A stretch of DNA of 64,000 bases from Saccharina japonica (lineage: Eukaryota; Sar; Phaeophyceae; Laminariales; Laminariaceae): NCBI GenBank assembly GCA_008828725.1, contig MEHQ01000140.1, positions 1,157,868 through 1,221,867 of the forward strand, read 5' to 3'. Both the position numbers and the translations under genes were made by a program. The notes beneath the pieces are model-generated. The model ran no database searches. It was not told where the DNA came from and saw only the letters and a list, made by a program, of their open reading frames with translations. Shown in pieces: positions 20,679 through 30,379 of this stretch (the first letter of the stretch is position 1; each line of letters opens with the position of its first letter).

Positions 20679-20782
20679 TTACGGAGGACCACAATAACAA
20701 GGACCAAATTTTGTCACTAAAAATAGTTAAATATATAGGTTTTTGAGTTTACCGTAGGTCCTATTTACTATGGCCCCCGTAA
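20679..20782. mobile_element. Family A MITE with intact TA flanks
   Basis: TTACGGAGGACCACAATAAC to TTACTATGGCCCCCGTAA with TA on both sides. One of the cleaner target-site pairs. Confidence 0.85.
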
Positions 20783-21063
20783 TATTATTAACGGTGGTAT
20801 ATAGTTACGGCAGGATACAACGAAACCGAATAAAGCTTGCGTCGAGGTATATGCCAGTCGAGTGTGTATACCAGGTGTAGGTACTCGTACTACATCATGT
20901 AACGCACAAGACAACACACAACTCCCTCTCGAACGGATATCCAGTTCTCAGGTTGTCTCGACAAAAGGAGGAGATTTGCCAACGGCCATTATCGATTGCG
21001 TCTTGTCTCCGGAAAGACGTCGACGACAAAAAAAAAAAACGTTTCCGAAGCCGTCCTTTTTTT

Positions 21064-21140
21064 TATCATTATTATTATTATTGTTATTATTGTTGTTATT
21101 ATTATTATTATTATTATTATTGTTATTGTTATTATTATTA
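21064..21140. repeat. (ATT)n microsatellite
   Basis: ATT units interrupted by GTT. On the minus strand it reads as polyasparagine. Confidence 0.95.
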
Positions 21141-21338
21141 TCCTTGTCATCCGGCAATGTATGTGTATGTAGCATGAGCTTCCACATTGATCACTCAGAA
21201 ACACTCCACTCCGAAAGAAGAACGCCACATAATCATACAAGAACCCTCTGCACAAAATGTGAGGGGTGGACAAAGGGTGATAGTGGATCTTTAAAATGGG
21301 GGTTTTGTCATTGGTAGTAGTATGTTGACCCTCGGATC

Positions 21339-21370
21339 GAACCCTAACCCTAACCCGAACCCGAACCCTA
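21339..21370. repeat. Telomere-like hexamer run
   Basis: ACCCTAACCCTAACCCGAAC followed by CCGAACCCTA: two exact CCCTAA units grading into CCCGAA. Too short and internal to be a telomere. Probably an interstitial repair or insertion trace. Confidence 0.6.
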
Positions 21371-21570
21371 TGCCAGTGGTCAGTGCTTGCTTGGCCAATC
21401 AGAGTGCCTAATTAGCTACCTTAGGAAGATCCACTAACAGTGTTTGTCCACTACTGCAAAATGTAGTGCTCCCTTCTGCACGCGTATTATGCCTACTTTA
21501 CAGGCTTGACATTTGTCTAATCCTTTTGGTGTCCTTACGTACGTACGTATATACTCGTTTCCGTTTTGTA

Positions 21571-21641
21571 TGGTCTATGGTCATACGACTACGGCCGTGC
21601 ACGATATGAGCACACCAGTACACCCCCCTCCCCCCCCCTCC
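21571..21641 (+). mobile_element. Family S1 tail-only copy
   Basis: TGGTCTATGGTCATACGACT to the C-runs at 21622-21640. About 70 bp, strongly head-truncated, immediately followed by another S1 copy in the same orientation. Confidence 0.75.
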
Positions 21642-21957
21642 AATATTATATATATATAGGTTGGGTTGGCGTAGGTTGGGTAATACCCATTGCTGTCCCT
21701 GGAAGTGGCCACACCAGAAATTAAACCAATTCATTGGAGGCTGTCGTCCATATGCAAGTCCGCCTCACAGGCGGTTCTTAGCAGGATGCAGCTCACCCTC
21801 CATGAGACTCGCCCATCACCTCACGGCGCCTCGCGCTTGGTGCAAGCAATGTCTTCCTGGTTGGTGAAAATCCAACGTGCTCCGTCCCATTGTAGGGATG
21901 CGAGGGTCTATGGTCATACGACTACGGCCGTGCACGACATGAGTACACTCCCCCCCG
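21642..21957 (+). mobile_element. Family S1 retroposon, internally deleted
   Basis: The AT-rich leader, the head GGTTGGGTTGGCGTAGGTTG, then a jump to ACCCATTGCTGTCCCTGGAA and on to GAGTACACTCCCCCCC. About 200 bp between head and middle is missing. It lies between two C-runs. Confidence 0.85.
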
Positions 21958-22051
21958 CTGTTTTATCAGGAGGATAATTGGCCCGGAAACCCATTTCTGC
22001 CCCATGCATGGGGCATGCATGGGGGTATGCTGGTGTGCCGCCTTGGGGCTA

Positions 22052-22160
22052 TTCCGGGGGAACGTAGTAATCAGGACCAAATATGCTAAGTAAAAATACT
22101 TAAATATATAGGTTTTAATGTACGTGATGGGTCCGGATTACTATATATGGTCCCTCGTAA
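22052..22160. mobile_element. Family A MITE
   Basis: TTCCGGGGGAACGTAGTAAT to TATGGTCCCTCGTAA. The right TA is present; the left end has lost TTA to TTC. Confidence 0.8.
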
Positions 22161-22382
22161 TAACTGCAGGGCCTCTGGAAAACAGGACCGAACTAAAACT
22201 CAGTCGGCGTACGAAAAGACGAGAATTTCAGCGGGGTTGCACGACATTTTTTTTTAGCGAGGCGAACACAAAAAGCAGAGACCCACGTTCGCGTGCTATA
22301 AAAGTATATATAAATACCCAGGGTGCACGGCATGTGTCACTGCTGCTGCTCTACGAGCGCGCGATGTATACATGAATATACA

Positions 22383-22487
22383 TTACGGGGGACCATAGTT
22401 AATAGGACCTACTGTTTACACTAAAACCTATATATTTTCCTGTTTTTACTAACACTATTTGATTCTATTTATTATGGCCCCCCGAAA
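22383..22487. mobile_element. Family A MITE
   Basis: TTACGGGGGACCATAGTTAA to ATTATGGCCCCCCGAAA. Followed within 6 bp by a TACCTGGTA 9-mer and then a family B MITE. Confidence 0.85.
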
Positions 22488-22505
22488 TATTATACCTGGT
22501 ATATA

Positions 22506-22584
22506 CTACTCTGTCCCGAAATATAAGCACATTTTATGCATTAATATTCAATAAAAACGGTTCTTATGTTTCGGAACAGAGTAG
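22506..22584. mobile_element. Family B MITE
   Basis: CTACTCTGTCCCGAAATATA and its complement, both sides flanked by TA. Its ends read CTA/TAG where most copies have CCA/TGG. Confidence 0.85.
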
Positions 22585-23433
22585 TATTTATAGCCACGCA
22601 GACAGGCTGTGTAGAGCCGGAAGCAAGCCCCGCGTCTGCACTGCTACCGCATGCTACTGGCTACCGGCTAAACAGTGTACCGGTGCCTGATGCCTGGTAC
22701 CTTGTACAGTATATACCTGGTACCTGGTACAGTATATACCTGGTATTTCTGTTTTTATAGTACCGGTTTTTTTTCAGGTACTTGTTGTAAAAACAGAGAA
22801 CCGAGATCGTATACTATACGTACCGGGTACATATGATGTAAACCATCACGTGTATCCATATACTTCGTATATATACAGTAGTGGTAAGCTATACCATGGT
22901 ATGTATAAAATATGTATATGTTGTATATATGTATGTATGTATGTATGTAAATGTCCGTATCTAGACTACATATCTATTATTATCTACGCAGTATGTATGT
23001 AAAATGTACTGAAGTATATAGTACGGGAATGGTAACGTCCCTGAATGTACCAGGTATGACCCAACACAAGACACGCGAGAAAGACCAAATGCATGCATGG
23101 ATGTGAAAGGAAGATTTATTTTATTTATTTATTTTTATTTTCGTGAGGTGTACGAACGTTGTTTTTTTTTTTTTTTTTGTCTTTTTGTGTCCCCCGCCCG
23201 CCCTTACTTAGGTCTGACACCATGGAAGGATACCTTGAATGCATGCAAGTACCTCCTGAGGGCATCGAAGCGCAGGTGAGCGATGGAGGCAGAGGCGTGT
23301 CTTTACGTACGTATTGGTATGATATTCTCCGTATGCATGAATACCGTTTTTGTTTTGTTTTTCTCTGAGGTATTTCTTCCACTCCCTATTATAGTATTTT
23401 GAAGCTTGTGCCTTGTGCCGTGACCACGGACTA
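22585..23433. other. Non-coding, TACCTGGTA-rich
   Basis: Overlapping TACCTGGTA 9-mers at 22714 and 22721, with others at 22737 and 23048. A TATG/TATA-rich stretch lies at 22900-23010 and a T-run at 23161-23178. No gene is recognised. Confidence 0.6.
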
Positions 23434-23553
23434 TTTCGGGAGGCCATAGTAAATAGGACCTACGATGCACACAAAAACCTATACCAGGTAGAATTTACTA
23501 ATTTGACTTAACAATATTTGGTCCCTACCAGGTATTTACTATGGACCCTCGTA
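23434..23553. mobile_element. Family A MITE carrying three TACCAGGTA insertions
   Basis: A normal family A copy by TIR (TTTCGGGAGGCCATAGTAAA and TATTTACTATGGACCCTCGTA) with TACCAGGTA at 23482, 23526 and 23552. At the last two, sister copies have a plain TA. See findings. Confidence 0.85.
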
Positions 23554-23599
23554 CCAGGTAATCTATTTTTGATAGTGTGAGATCAACAACAACAAATAC

Positions 23600-24240
23600 T
23601 GTACGTAGTACCGGTATTTTGAACGCGAGAGCGTCGAAAATGTCAGTACAAAAAATGTGCCTTCGGCCTCTATACAGCAGTAGTAGTACCGATAACTTGA
23701 AAAGCGAAAACGTCGCAAAGTATCGTATCTTTCGACCTGCTTCGACAAACCAGTGAACACTTCTTATTGTTCCATTTGCCATCTGACAATGAATGATGTG
23801 CAGCTCTTATTTCAATCATACCATCCACATACACTTCATCAATCATCCCTGGATACTTGACAGACTTTATACCAGTAATGCAGTCCCCCCTCATGAATGC
23901 CTTCGCCGACTTCTCGCCAACGTTTCACCAATCAATCAAAGCTGAAAGGGTGACATGTACTTGCGCCTTTCAATAAAATCTAACCACGTGATGAATTCAT
24001 CAAAATTATGTTCCCCTTCTCCACGAAAAGGTCGATACACCACCCCACACCTAAATAAAGATGCTTCGCAACGACCTGCCTACAAAATCCCAAAGCACTA
24101 AATCCTCACACTCATTTCCATCCCCACTTTATATAGGCAGAAAAAATTCAACCCTTTACTGTCCTTCTTCCGTTCAACTCTTATAATCCTCAACTCGGCA
24201 CCTATGTGCCAACCCCACGTCATCGGCATCAGCCCCCCCT
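23600..24240 (-). pseudogene. Possible degenerate coding remnant
   Basis: Minus-strand stretches look protein-like (MRGDCITGIKSVKYPGMIDE then VYVDGMIEIRAAHH near 23800-23894; LFRCGVVYRPFRGEGEHNF and DEFITWLDFIERRKYMSPF near 23950-24060) but lie in different frames separated by stops. Base composition is smoother and less repeat-like than the flanks. I do not recognise the family. It could equally be chance. Confidence 0.25.
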
Positions 24241-24254
24241 CGTCTTCCCCCCTC

Positions 24255-24825
24255 GCTCTCCTGGCTTGTCGGTCCCTTAGTGCAAGCTTATTTACCGGTA
24301 AACTCGACGTGAAATCGCAACCTGCGAGGTCACTGAAATTACCCGTAGAAAGCGTTCCTTGCGGATGATGCCGTTCTTGGCCATTGCCTCCCCCCCATCC
24401 CTTCCATATGCAAGTCCGCCTTACAAGCGGTTCTTAGTAGGATGCAGCTCGCCCTTCATGCGACTCGCCCAACACTTCACGGCGCTTCGCGGTTGGTGTT
24501 CGCAATGTCTGCCCGGTCGGTGAAAACCCGACATGCTCCGTCGCGGCATTGTAGGGATGCGAGGGTCTATGGTCATACGACTACGGCCATGCATGAAAAT
24601 GAAGTACACCCCCCCCCCATCCCTTCCTCCGACCCCAATCATCGCCAGCTGGTCGATGAGTTCGCTGCCTTCCCTTCCAAGACGCCCAAAGCTTTCCACC
24701 ACAAGGGCGATCAGTTTATGGCTGCGCTCGTCGAAGGACACACGTCCAACGCGAGCGCAGTGGTTGCATTCTTTCTCGCCTCAGAAGTTGAAGCAGCTGG
24801 TCCATCTTGGTCAGCACTTGCGGCA
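24255..24825 (-). pseudogene. Retrotransposon 3' remnant split by an S1 insertion
   Basis: Homologous to the 3' 370 bp or so of the element at 7024 (the minus frame includes SFDERSHKLIALVVESFGR then LGREGSELIDQLA). The homology is interrupted at 24405-24618 by S1 and resumes with CGCCAGCTGGTCGATGAGTT. It contains frameshifts. Confidence 0.85.
24405..24618 (+). mobile_element. Family S1 insertion with target-site duplication
   Basis: This is the key S1 copy. It starts CATATGCAAGTCCGCC and ends GAAGTACACC plus a C-run. CCCCCCCATCCCTTC occurs just before it (24390-24404) and again just after (24612-24626), a 15-bp direct duplication inside remnant retrotransposon sequence. This shows genuine mobility and places the tail exactly at a C-run of the target. 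Confidence 0.9.
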
Positions 24826-24936
24826 CTTTTTATCGACATAATCGAGGGAGATAATCTGCAGCATCAACTTATCGATGTGCAAACAATTGTCCCCTTTCTT
24901 GTTCAACTGCGCCCATGTTTTTTGGGGACAGAGTAT

Positions 24937-25040
24937 AACAGGGGGCCATAGTAAATAGGACCAAATATTGTTGGTAAAAATAGCTAAACATGTTGATTTT
25001 TGTGTGTACAGTATATCCCATTTATTATAGTCCCCCGTAA
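24937..25040. mobile_element. Family A MITE
   Basis: AACAGGGGGCCATAGTAAAT to TTATAGTCCCCCGTAA. The left terminal TTACGG has become ACAGG. Confidence 0.8.
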
Positions 25041-25489
25041 AACCTGAAATTAGAGTAACTTTCGTTTTTTGCAGTGGTTACGAGAATAAGCCAAAAATTG
25101 ACCGACCGACCGTGTTGCAGCGGGATAACGGCTAAACCACACAATGCCCATACCCCGCTCCCCCCCCCCCCCCCCCCCCCCCCGCTCCGCCACTTGGTAC
25201 CTATATGTACGTATATACCTGTTCTTCCTTTTCATGGTGTCACGCGACGGAACACGATTACCTGTAGTGTCATAGCCGTGTAGATCGCCCGAAGCTGGCA
25301 CAGACTAGCAGCTACAGCCAGTAGGCTTTTGGTCGTGTGACGCACTGAGTGACGCCTACCTCGTACCTGGTATCTGGTGTGTTTTATGTCTCCGCGCACG
25401 GCCTCGTGCCATGCATTGACAGGCGTAGATGCCTTGTTACTGTTTACATAGTGCGCGTACTATATTACAGTAGTACACGTACTTGGTAG
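25041..25489. other. No gene seen
   Basis: Contains a C-run with one interruption at 25159-25183 and a TACCTGGTA at 25364. Unassigned. Confidence 0.45.
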
Positions 25490-25880
25490 ACCCGTATAAA
25501 TAGAGCGTTGAGTTCGTTCGCACAGCAGGGGTGCTGCGATCGTTTTTTGCAGCGCTCGATTTTTTTTATCCAGAAGAAACGGGAATAAGGTTTGGTTGCC
25601 AACATCGAACAAGGTTTTTTTTCGGGCAAAATCTGGCTTGTCTTAAGAGAGCCTTTTTCCGAAAACAAAATGCTCGACGTTAGAAACGGGAAGGTTGGTT
25701 GACAATATCGAACAAGTTTGTTTTCGGGAAAGATCTGGTCTTAAAGAGAGCCTCCCGAAAAATTAATAAATGCTCGACTTCATTTAGCCTCCCTTACCGC
25801 TGACGACAAAAACAAACGAGCGCCGAAAAACGACCGATTTCACCTTTGTGCGAACTCAATGCTCTTCGCGGTATATACGT
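25490..25880. mobile_element. Family I element with about 60-bp imperfect terminal inversion
   Basis: The left end AGAGCGTTGAGTTCGTTCGC, with CTGCGATCGTTTTTTGCAGC following, is mirrored at the right by GAGCGCCGAAAAACGACCG, then TTTGTGCGAACTCAATGCTC. The interior holds a duplication of about 118 bp containing CAATATCGAACAAG and GGTCTTAAAGAGAGCC. There are no useful frames, so it is a non-autonomous element with long degenerate TIRs. Confidence 0.65.
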
Positions 25881-26167
25881 GAAACGTACCGGAACTAGTA
25901 ATTTGATCGACGTTTAATGTTCGAGTTGCATTTTTTTTTTCGGATGCCAAAACCACAAACAGCATCATATTTTTTTACAGTGTCATGTATGTGTGGATCT
26001 CAGGGATCAATCAGGACGTACGTTTTATACTGCTCGTGGATGGGGAAACGGGGGTAAACGCGGTATGTGTATCTAAAAAAATCGCGCACATGGAAGGTGT
26101 TTTTTTAGAGCCAATCGTGATGCTACGAGTATATATATATGTGTGTGTGAAAACTAAGTACGCAACA

Positions 26168-26240
26168 AAAACCATCAGCTGTGATATCGAAAATTTCTTC
26201 GAAACCCACATTTGCAAGGTGTGTGCGATATTTCGATCGC
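26168..26240 (+). repeat. Family F core fragment
   Basis: ACCATCAGCTGTGATATCGA and TTTCTTCGAAACCCACATTT, ending near ATTTCGATCGC. Confidence 0.55.
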
Positions 26241-27450
26241 ATATTATGTACGACCTGGTTCAAGTGAAATGACGGAAATTTTCCTCCTCCACGAAAGCCG
26301 GCAGCAGAATCGACTCGAATGGGGCATATTTGGTATCGTACCTTGACCGCCATGAACAGCGGAAGAGGGTGGCATGGTCGGGTGTTTTTTTTATAAGGTC
26401 CTAGGGTTGGCATCAGTGGCAAAAGTGTGTTCCGACCAACCGCGGGCCTTAAGTACGGTCGGTAACAGGTAGGCGTTTCGATAGTAAGAAACGATGTATC
26501 TTGTTTGTTTTCTGAACAATCCGTTTCCAGGTACTCCAAGGCATGTCTGTACATTTTTTCGCGCAAAAAAACATTGTGTGTGATCTGCGTATGCTCAATA
26601 TTAAGCAAAGTACATCGCCTAATATCGACCATACCTGGTATACTGAAACTCGGCAATTACGAGACAATGCGGATTTTTTTCACTTTGTCCGGACAAAATT
26701 CCAAATAATATCCACGCCGTTTCTTAGAGATAGACCCTGAAACTTCGCACTCGTGTCGTTTACATCCTTCCCGAGGACTGACTTGTGTGTGTGTGTTTTT
26801 TTTTGTGTGCCGAAAATATTTTGTCCAAAAGGGTGGTCCAAAATTGCCAAAAACCAAAAAAGAAAGAAATAAAAATCAGGCCAAAAACAAAAAACGAAAA
26901 ACGTTACGTAGGCAGGCGTTATATAGACGAGCTACTCGTAAGGACTCATAGGAGACGTGTGTCAAATTTCCACGGTTTCTGACTCGAAAAAACGTCGTGA
27001 GCTTCGGCCGGGGGGATAATTTTCGTCGTTTAGCTCGAACCAGCCTGTATATACCCACACCAATGCAGACGACAGGTAGGGTACCCGTCAGCCTCGGGAG
27101 GACGACCCCAGACTGCAAACCGGGTGTTCAGATCAAGCTTTGCACACCACCACCCTGCTCCCGCTGGGCGCTCTGAGCCCACCCCGACCTGAGCCCTCCA
27201 GCCTGACCCTGGGTGAATAATAAGCCAATGGGGTCAGGGGGCAGGGGGCAAGGCTCACCAAGCACGCTGATCCCACTCTCTGGCGTGACCCACTACGTAA
27301 AATCGAGGGTTTCCACGAAACGGCCACATCAAATAAGAAAGGGACACCGACTGAGCCCAGCATCTACTAAAAAAGGGTTGTTGTTGCAGTGCAAGAGTTT
27401 TGTTTGCATGCATGCATACATACCCCTGTGTGCAATTACTGTACGTAGCT
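26241..27450. other. No gene seen
   Basis: Low-complexity A/T runs and short chance frames. One TACCTGGTA is at 26632. A GC-richer patch at 27130-27260 shows no motif. Confidence 0.45.
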
Positions 27451-27535
27451 TCCCCCGGCATTGTAGGGATGCGAGGGTCTATGGTTCATACGACTACGGC
27501 CATGCATGAGTATCGAGTACACCCCCCCCCGTCCC
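27451..27535 (+). mobile_element. Family S1 tail-only copy
   Basis: CCCCGGCATTGTAGGGATGC through GAGTACACCCCCCCCC. Head-truncated within the CATTGTAGGG block. Confidence 0.75.
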
Positions 27536-27577
27536 CCGTCCCCCGTCCGTCCTCTAGAGAGAACTCCACTTTTCTTC

Positions 27578-27660
27578 ACCCATTCAGAACTGCAAAAATG
27601 TATCCCGCACTAAGTCCAAGTAATTTTGTCCCCAAAAACGGGGAACCGGTTCTTAGGGGG
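27578..27660. mobile_element. Family C MITE
   Basis: CCCATTCAGAACTGCAAAAA to CCGGTTCTTAGGGGG followed by TTAA. The left TTAA has decayed to TTCA. Confidence 0.8.
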
Positions 27661-27715
27661 TTAAGATATGCTCGTACCTATACCTGGTATATAGCTGGTC
27701 ACCAGGTATATACAC

Positions 27716-28290
27716 CGTAGAAGGCGTTTTGAGATCGCACAGCACAGGGGTGTGCGTGCGATCGTTTTTGTTTTTTTAAGCGGTCGTTTTTTTTTTTCTC
27801 GACTACGGTCAGAGGCTCCTCCATCATAACGTCGAACGATGTGCTTTCGGAAGACCTTCGACCAGATCCTTTAAAAAAAAAACACTTTTTTTGTACGTAG
27901 GGCTGGACACTGGCACAGTATGTATGTACTGGCAGTAGTAATCTGCTGATTGACCCGGCCAGTATATTCGCCAGTAGTTTTTTTTTCTTACGCACGTCCA
28001 AGAAACGCGCCATAGTATAGTACGGAAACCCACCAAATGCGTTTTAGAAGGAGAGCGGAGAAAGGAAAGCCAGTATCCTGCTGCAATTCAGTTATACTGA
28101 TTGGTTTTGACGACAAGTATAATCGCTACTGACTGAGCCAGCCAGTGCCCAGCCCTATTTTTTTGGGGGAGGTATTGGCAACCTTCCCGCTCTTCTGGAA
28201 AAATGGAGCGCTGAAAAAACGACCGCATCCACCCACCCACCCACCTATCCCTTTGCGAAGTCAACGCTCTTTACTCTTTAAGGTATATAC
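27716..28290. mobile_element. Family I element, longer copy
   Basis: The left end AGGCGTTTTGAGATCGCACA with GTGCGATCGTTTTTG, and the right end GGAGCGCTGAAAAAACGACC with TGCGAAGTCAACGCTC, are the same inverted pair as at 25490. The interior differs. An ACCC tetramer run lies near the right end. Confidence 0.6.
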
Positions 28291-28307
28291 ATGCAGGGTT
28301 ACGTGGG

Positions 28308-28440
28308 TGTGTTTTTCACATTAAACCTCCTTTCTACCCGTCGACATCCAGCACACCCAGTGTCCGTGCCGATTCTTCATCCTAAAAAGGTAGCAGTTCT
28401 GTGGTCACATAACTACGACAGAGAGATACTACGCTCAGTA
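28308..28440 (+). repeat. Family H repeat, well preserved
   Basis: TTTTTCACATTAAACCTCC, TTTCTACCCGTCGACATCCA, CCAGTGTCCGTGCCGATTCT, TTCATCCTAAAAAGGTAGCA, then GTGGTCAC. Nearly the exact complement of 17162-17278. Confidence 0.75.
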
Positions 28441-28995
28441 TATACATGCAGGGTTACGTACGTTAGCTCGGCAAACGCCCCCCCTCTGTCCTGACAGTCT
28501 TGAGAGCGTATATTGCATATCTTCACCAGTAATTACGTTTGTTTTTGTTCTTTGTTGGTCGTTGTGTAAATGTGTATACTCGGTTGCTCGTTTATTTATT
28601 TATTTTTGCCGCTGTGTACACCCCCCTCTTGGTAGCACTACTGTCGAAATGAAGGCCTCGATTTTTGCCTCGTACATCCCTTCCTCCCTTCCTTGACCAT
28701 GACGCATTTTCGGGTGTATGCGCGGAGCCGGCGACGGGCGTTAGCCCGCCGCGACGAAACAACCCTCTAGTATACGTATGTATGTCCTATATACTCGTAT
28801 CTACCGCAGGTAGAGGAGTTGTTCGACATGAGCACGGTATCAGACCCGGGTGATAAAATAACACACCCCCTCGGACTTTGTGCGTAGTTTCCGAGCCGAT
28901 TTCCTCCAAAATCGGAGCTAGATATTTATTTATATTAGGCCTACATATCGAAACTAGAAAAGGGTACGTACGTACATACAGTAGATTTGCAAATA
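28441..28995. other. No gene seen
   Basis: Unmatched sequence with short simple runs. Confidence 0.4.
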
Positions 28996-29215
28996 ATCTC
29001 GTCGAGATCTTTCTGTGAAATATCTCGTCGAGATCTTTGTGGAAATGTCTCGTCGAGATCTTTCTGAAAATATCTCGTCGAGATCTTTCTGGAAGTATCT
29101 CGTCGAGATCTCTATGGAAATATCTTGTCGAGATCTTTATGGACATATCTTGTCGAGATGTTTCTGGAAGTATCTCGTCGAGATATTTCTGATAATATCT
29201 CGTCGAGACCGTGCC
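28996..29215. repeat. 24-26-bp satellite with palindromic TCTCGTCGAGA core
   Basis: Nine units with the core ATCTCGTCGAGATCTTT and a spacer of variable length (24, 25 or 26 bp). The core is a near-perfect palindrome, so the array resembles spaced binding sites. Both strands translate as repeats of ISRRDL/YLVEIF, a side-effect of the period. Confidence 0.9.
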
Positions 29216-29633
29216 ATGCTAGGCGCAGCATCGTTCGGCGTTTTTGCATTCTGCCCATTGTCGAGAAAATCAAATTCAACCCCCCAACCCCCCCCCCCCC
29301 CCCCCCCCCGACAAGGTGTGTTATCTTGCGTGTTACATATGGTAAAAAAGCGTGAAAGAATACTATTAATATGACAAGCGCCTCATCGTGTCCATGTATG
29401 CATACACGCAGATCGATCGACCGTACAGAAAAAAGAGGTGACCACGTAACCAAAAGTGGAGCCGCAGCCCCCCCCCCCAAAACAAAACAAAACGCGCAGG
29501 GAGAGGGCTCCTCCCGCTTCCTGTTTTTTCTCTCTGTGCGTACGATAAGACAACAACAAGGTAGTGCTGCCCCCCCCCCCCTCCCTCCGCTTCCCCATCG
29601 TGGCACGAGAGATAGCGGACTCCGATCAACTTA
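29216..29633. other. Homopolymer-rich, no gene
   Basis: C-runs at about 29281-29309, 29469-29478 and 29570-29581. Frames here are chance. Confidence 0.5.
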
Positions 29634-29712
29634 TCACTCTGGACGGAAATGTAAGGGCCGTTGGGACGTCACTTTTATACCCCAGCGGTCCTTATATTTC
29701 CGTCCAGAGTGG
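29634..29712. mobile_element. Family B MITE
   Basis: TCACTCTGGACGGAAATGTA and AAGGGCCG, mirrored by CGGTCCTTATATTTCCGTCC and AGAGTGG. The GGACGG subfamily is shared with 53483. Confidence 0.85.
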
Positions 29713-29728
29713 TCTCTTCACGGGTCAT

Positions 29729-29884
29729 GACCCGACCCGACCCGACCCGACCCGACCCGACCCGACCCGACCCGACCCGACCCGACCCGTGGGTCGGGCA
29801 GGAGGTTTTCAAACTCTCACGGGTCGGATAGGGTCACCCCGACCCGACCCGACCCGACCCGACCCGACCCGACCCGACCCGACC
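29729..29884. repeat. (CGACC)n pentamer array in two blocks
   Basis: Blocks at 29729-29789 (about 12 units) and 29837-29884 (about 9 units) are separated by 47 bases that contain GGGTCGGG and CGGGTCGG, the complementary phase. Opposite-phase units at the junction could fold back on the arrays. Confidence 0.95.
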
Positions 29885-30166
29885 GGCGAGGTTTGGCCCG
29901 ACCCGCGAATAGCCCTGGCATGTATGATCCCCTATCTATGGGATTTCACTTGATTATAGTATAGAGGGGGAAAAAGCAACACGAAGCGACCTTACCTGTG
30001 TTGGGTGTTGGGAGTATAGGGGGAGGGGGTGACCGAACTGCAACGCAAGGAGCTGTCATCCATCCATAAGACACACGCACAGCATGGTGGTGGGTACTCG
30101 TAAATACTGCTGCTGCACGCTTTTCCATTTTACAAGGGGGCACGGCGCTCTACAGGACACCTATTA

Positions 30167-30379
30167 TTACGGTGTGGGCTAATGTAGTAAATAGGACCTA
30201 TGGTGCACACTAAAACCTACATATTTCCCTATTTTTACGAACAACGTTTGGTCCTATTACGGGAGGCCATAGTTAGCAGGACCCATCTGGTACACAAAAA
30301 CCTATATATTCCAGTATTTTTAGTAAGCATATTTGGTCCTGTTAACTACGTTCCACCGTAATATTCACTATGGCCGTAA
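30167..30379. mobile_element. Family A MITE, outer copy interrupted by another
   Basis: The left part TTACGGTGTGGGCTAATG runs to GGTCCTA and resumes after the inner copy as TTCACTATGGCCGTAA. Removing the inner copy plus one TA restores a normal right arm. Confidence 0.85.
30257..30361. mobile_element. Family A MITE, inner copy (nested)
   Basis: TTACGGGAGGCCATAGTTAG to CTACGTTCCACCGTAA, flanked by TA at 30255-30256 and 30362-30363 inside the outer copy. This directly demonstrates insertion at TA with TA duplication. Confidence 0.9.

Noticed and set aside
28996-29215. Spaced palindromes considered as a CRISPR array
   Set aside because: The spacers are near identical to each other and only about 10 bases long.
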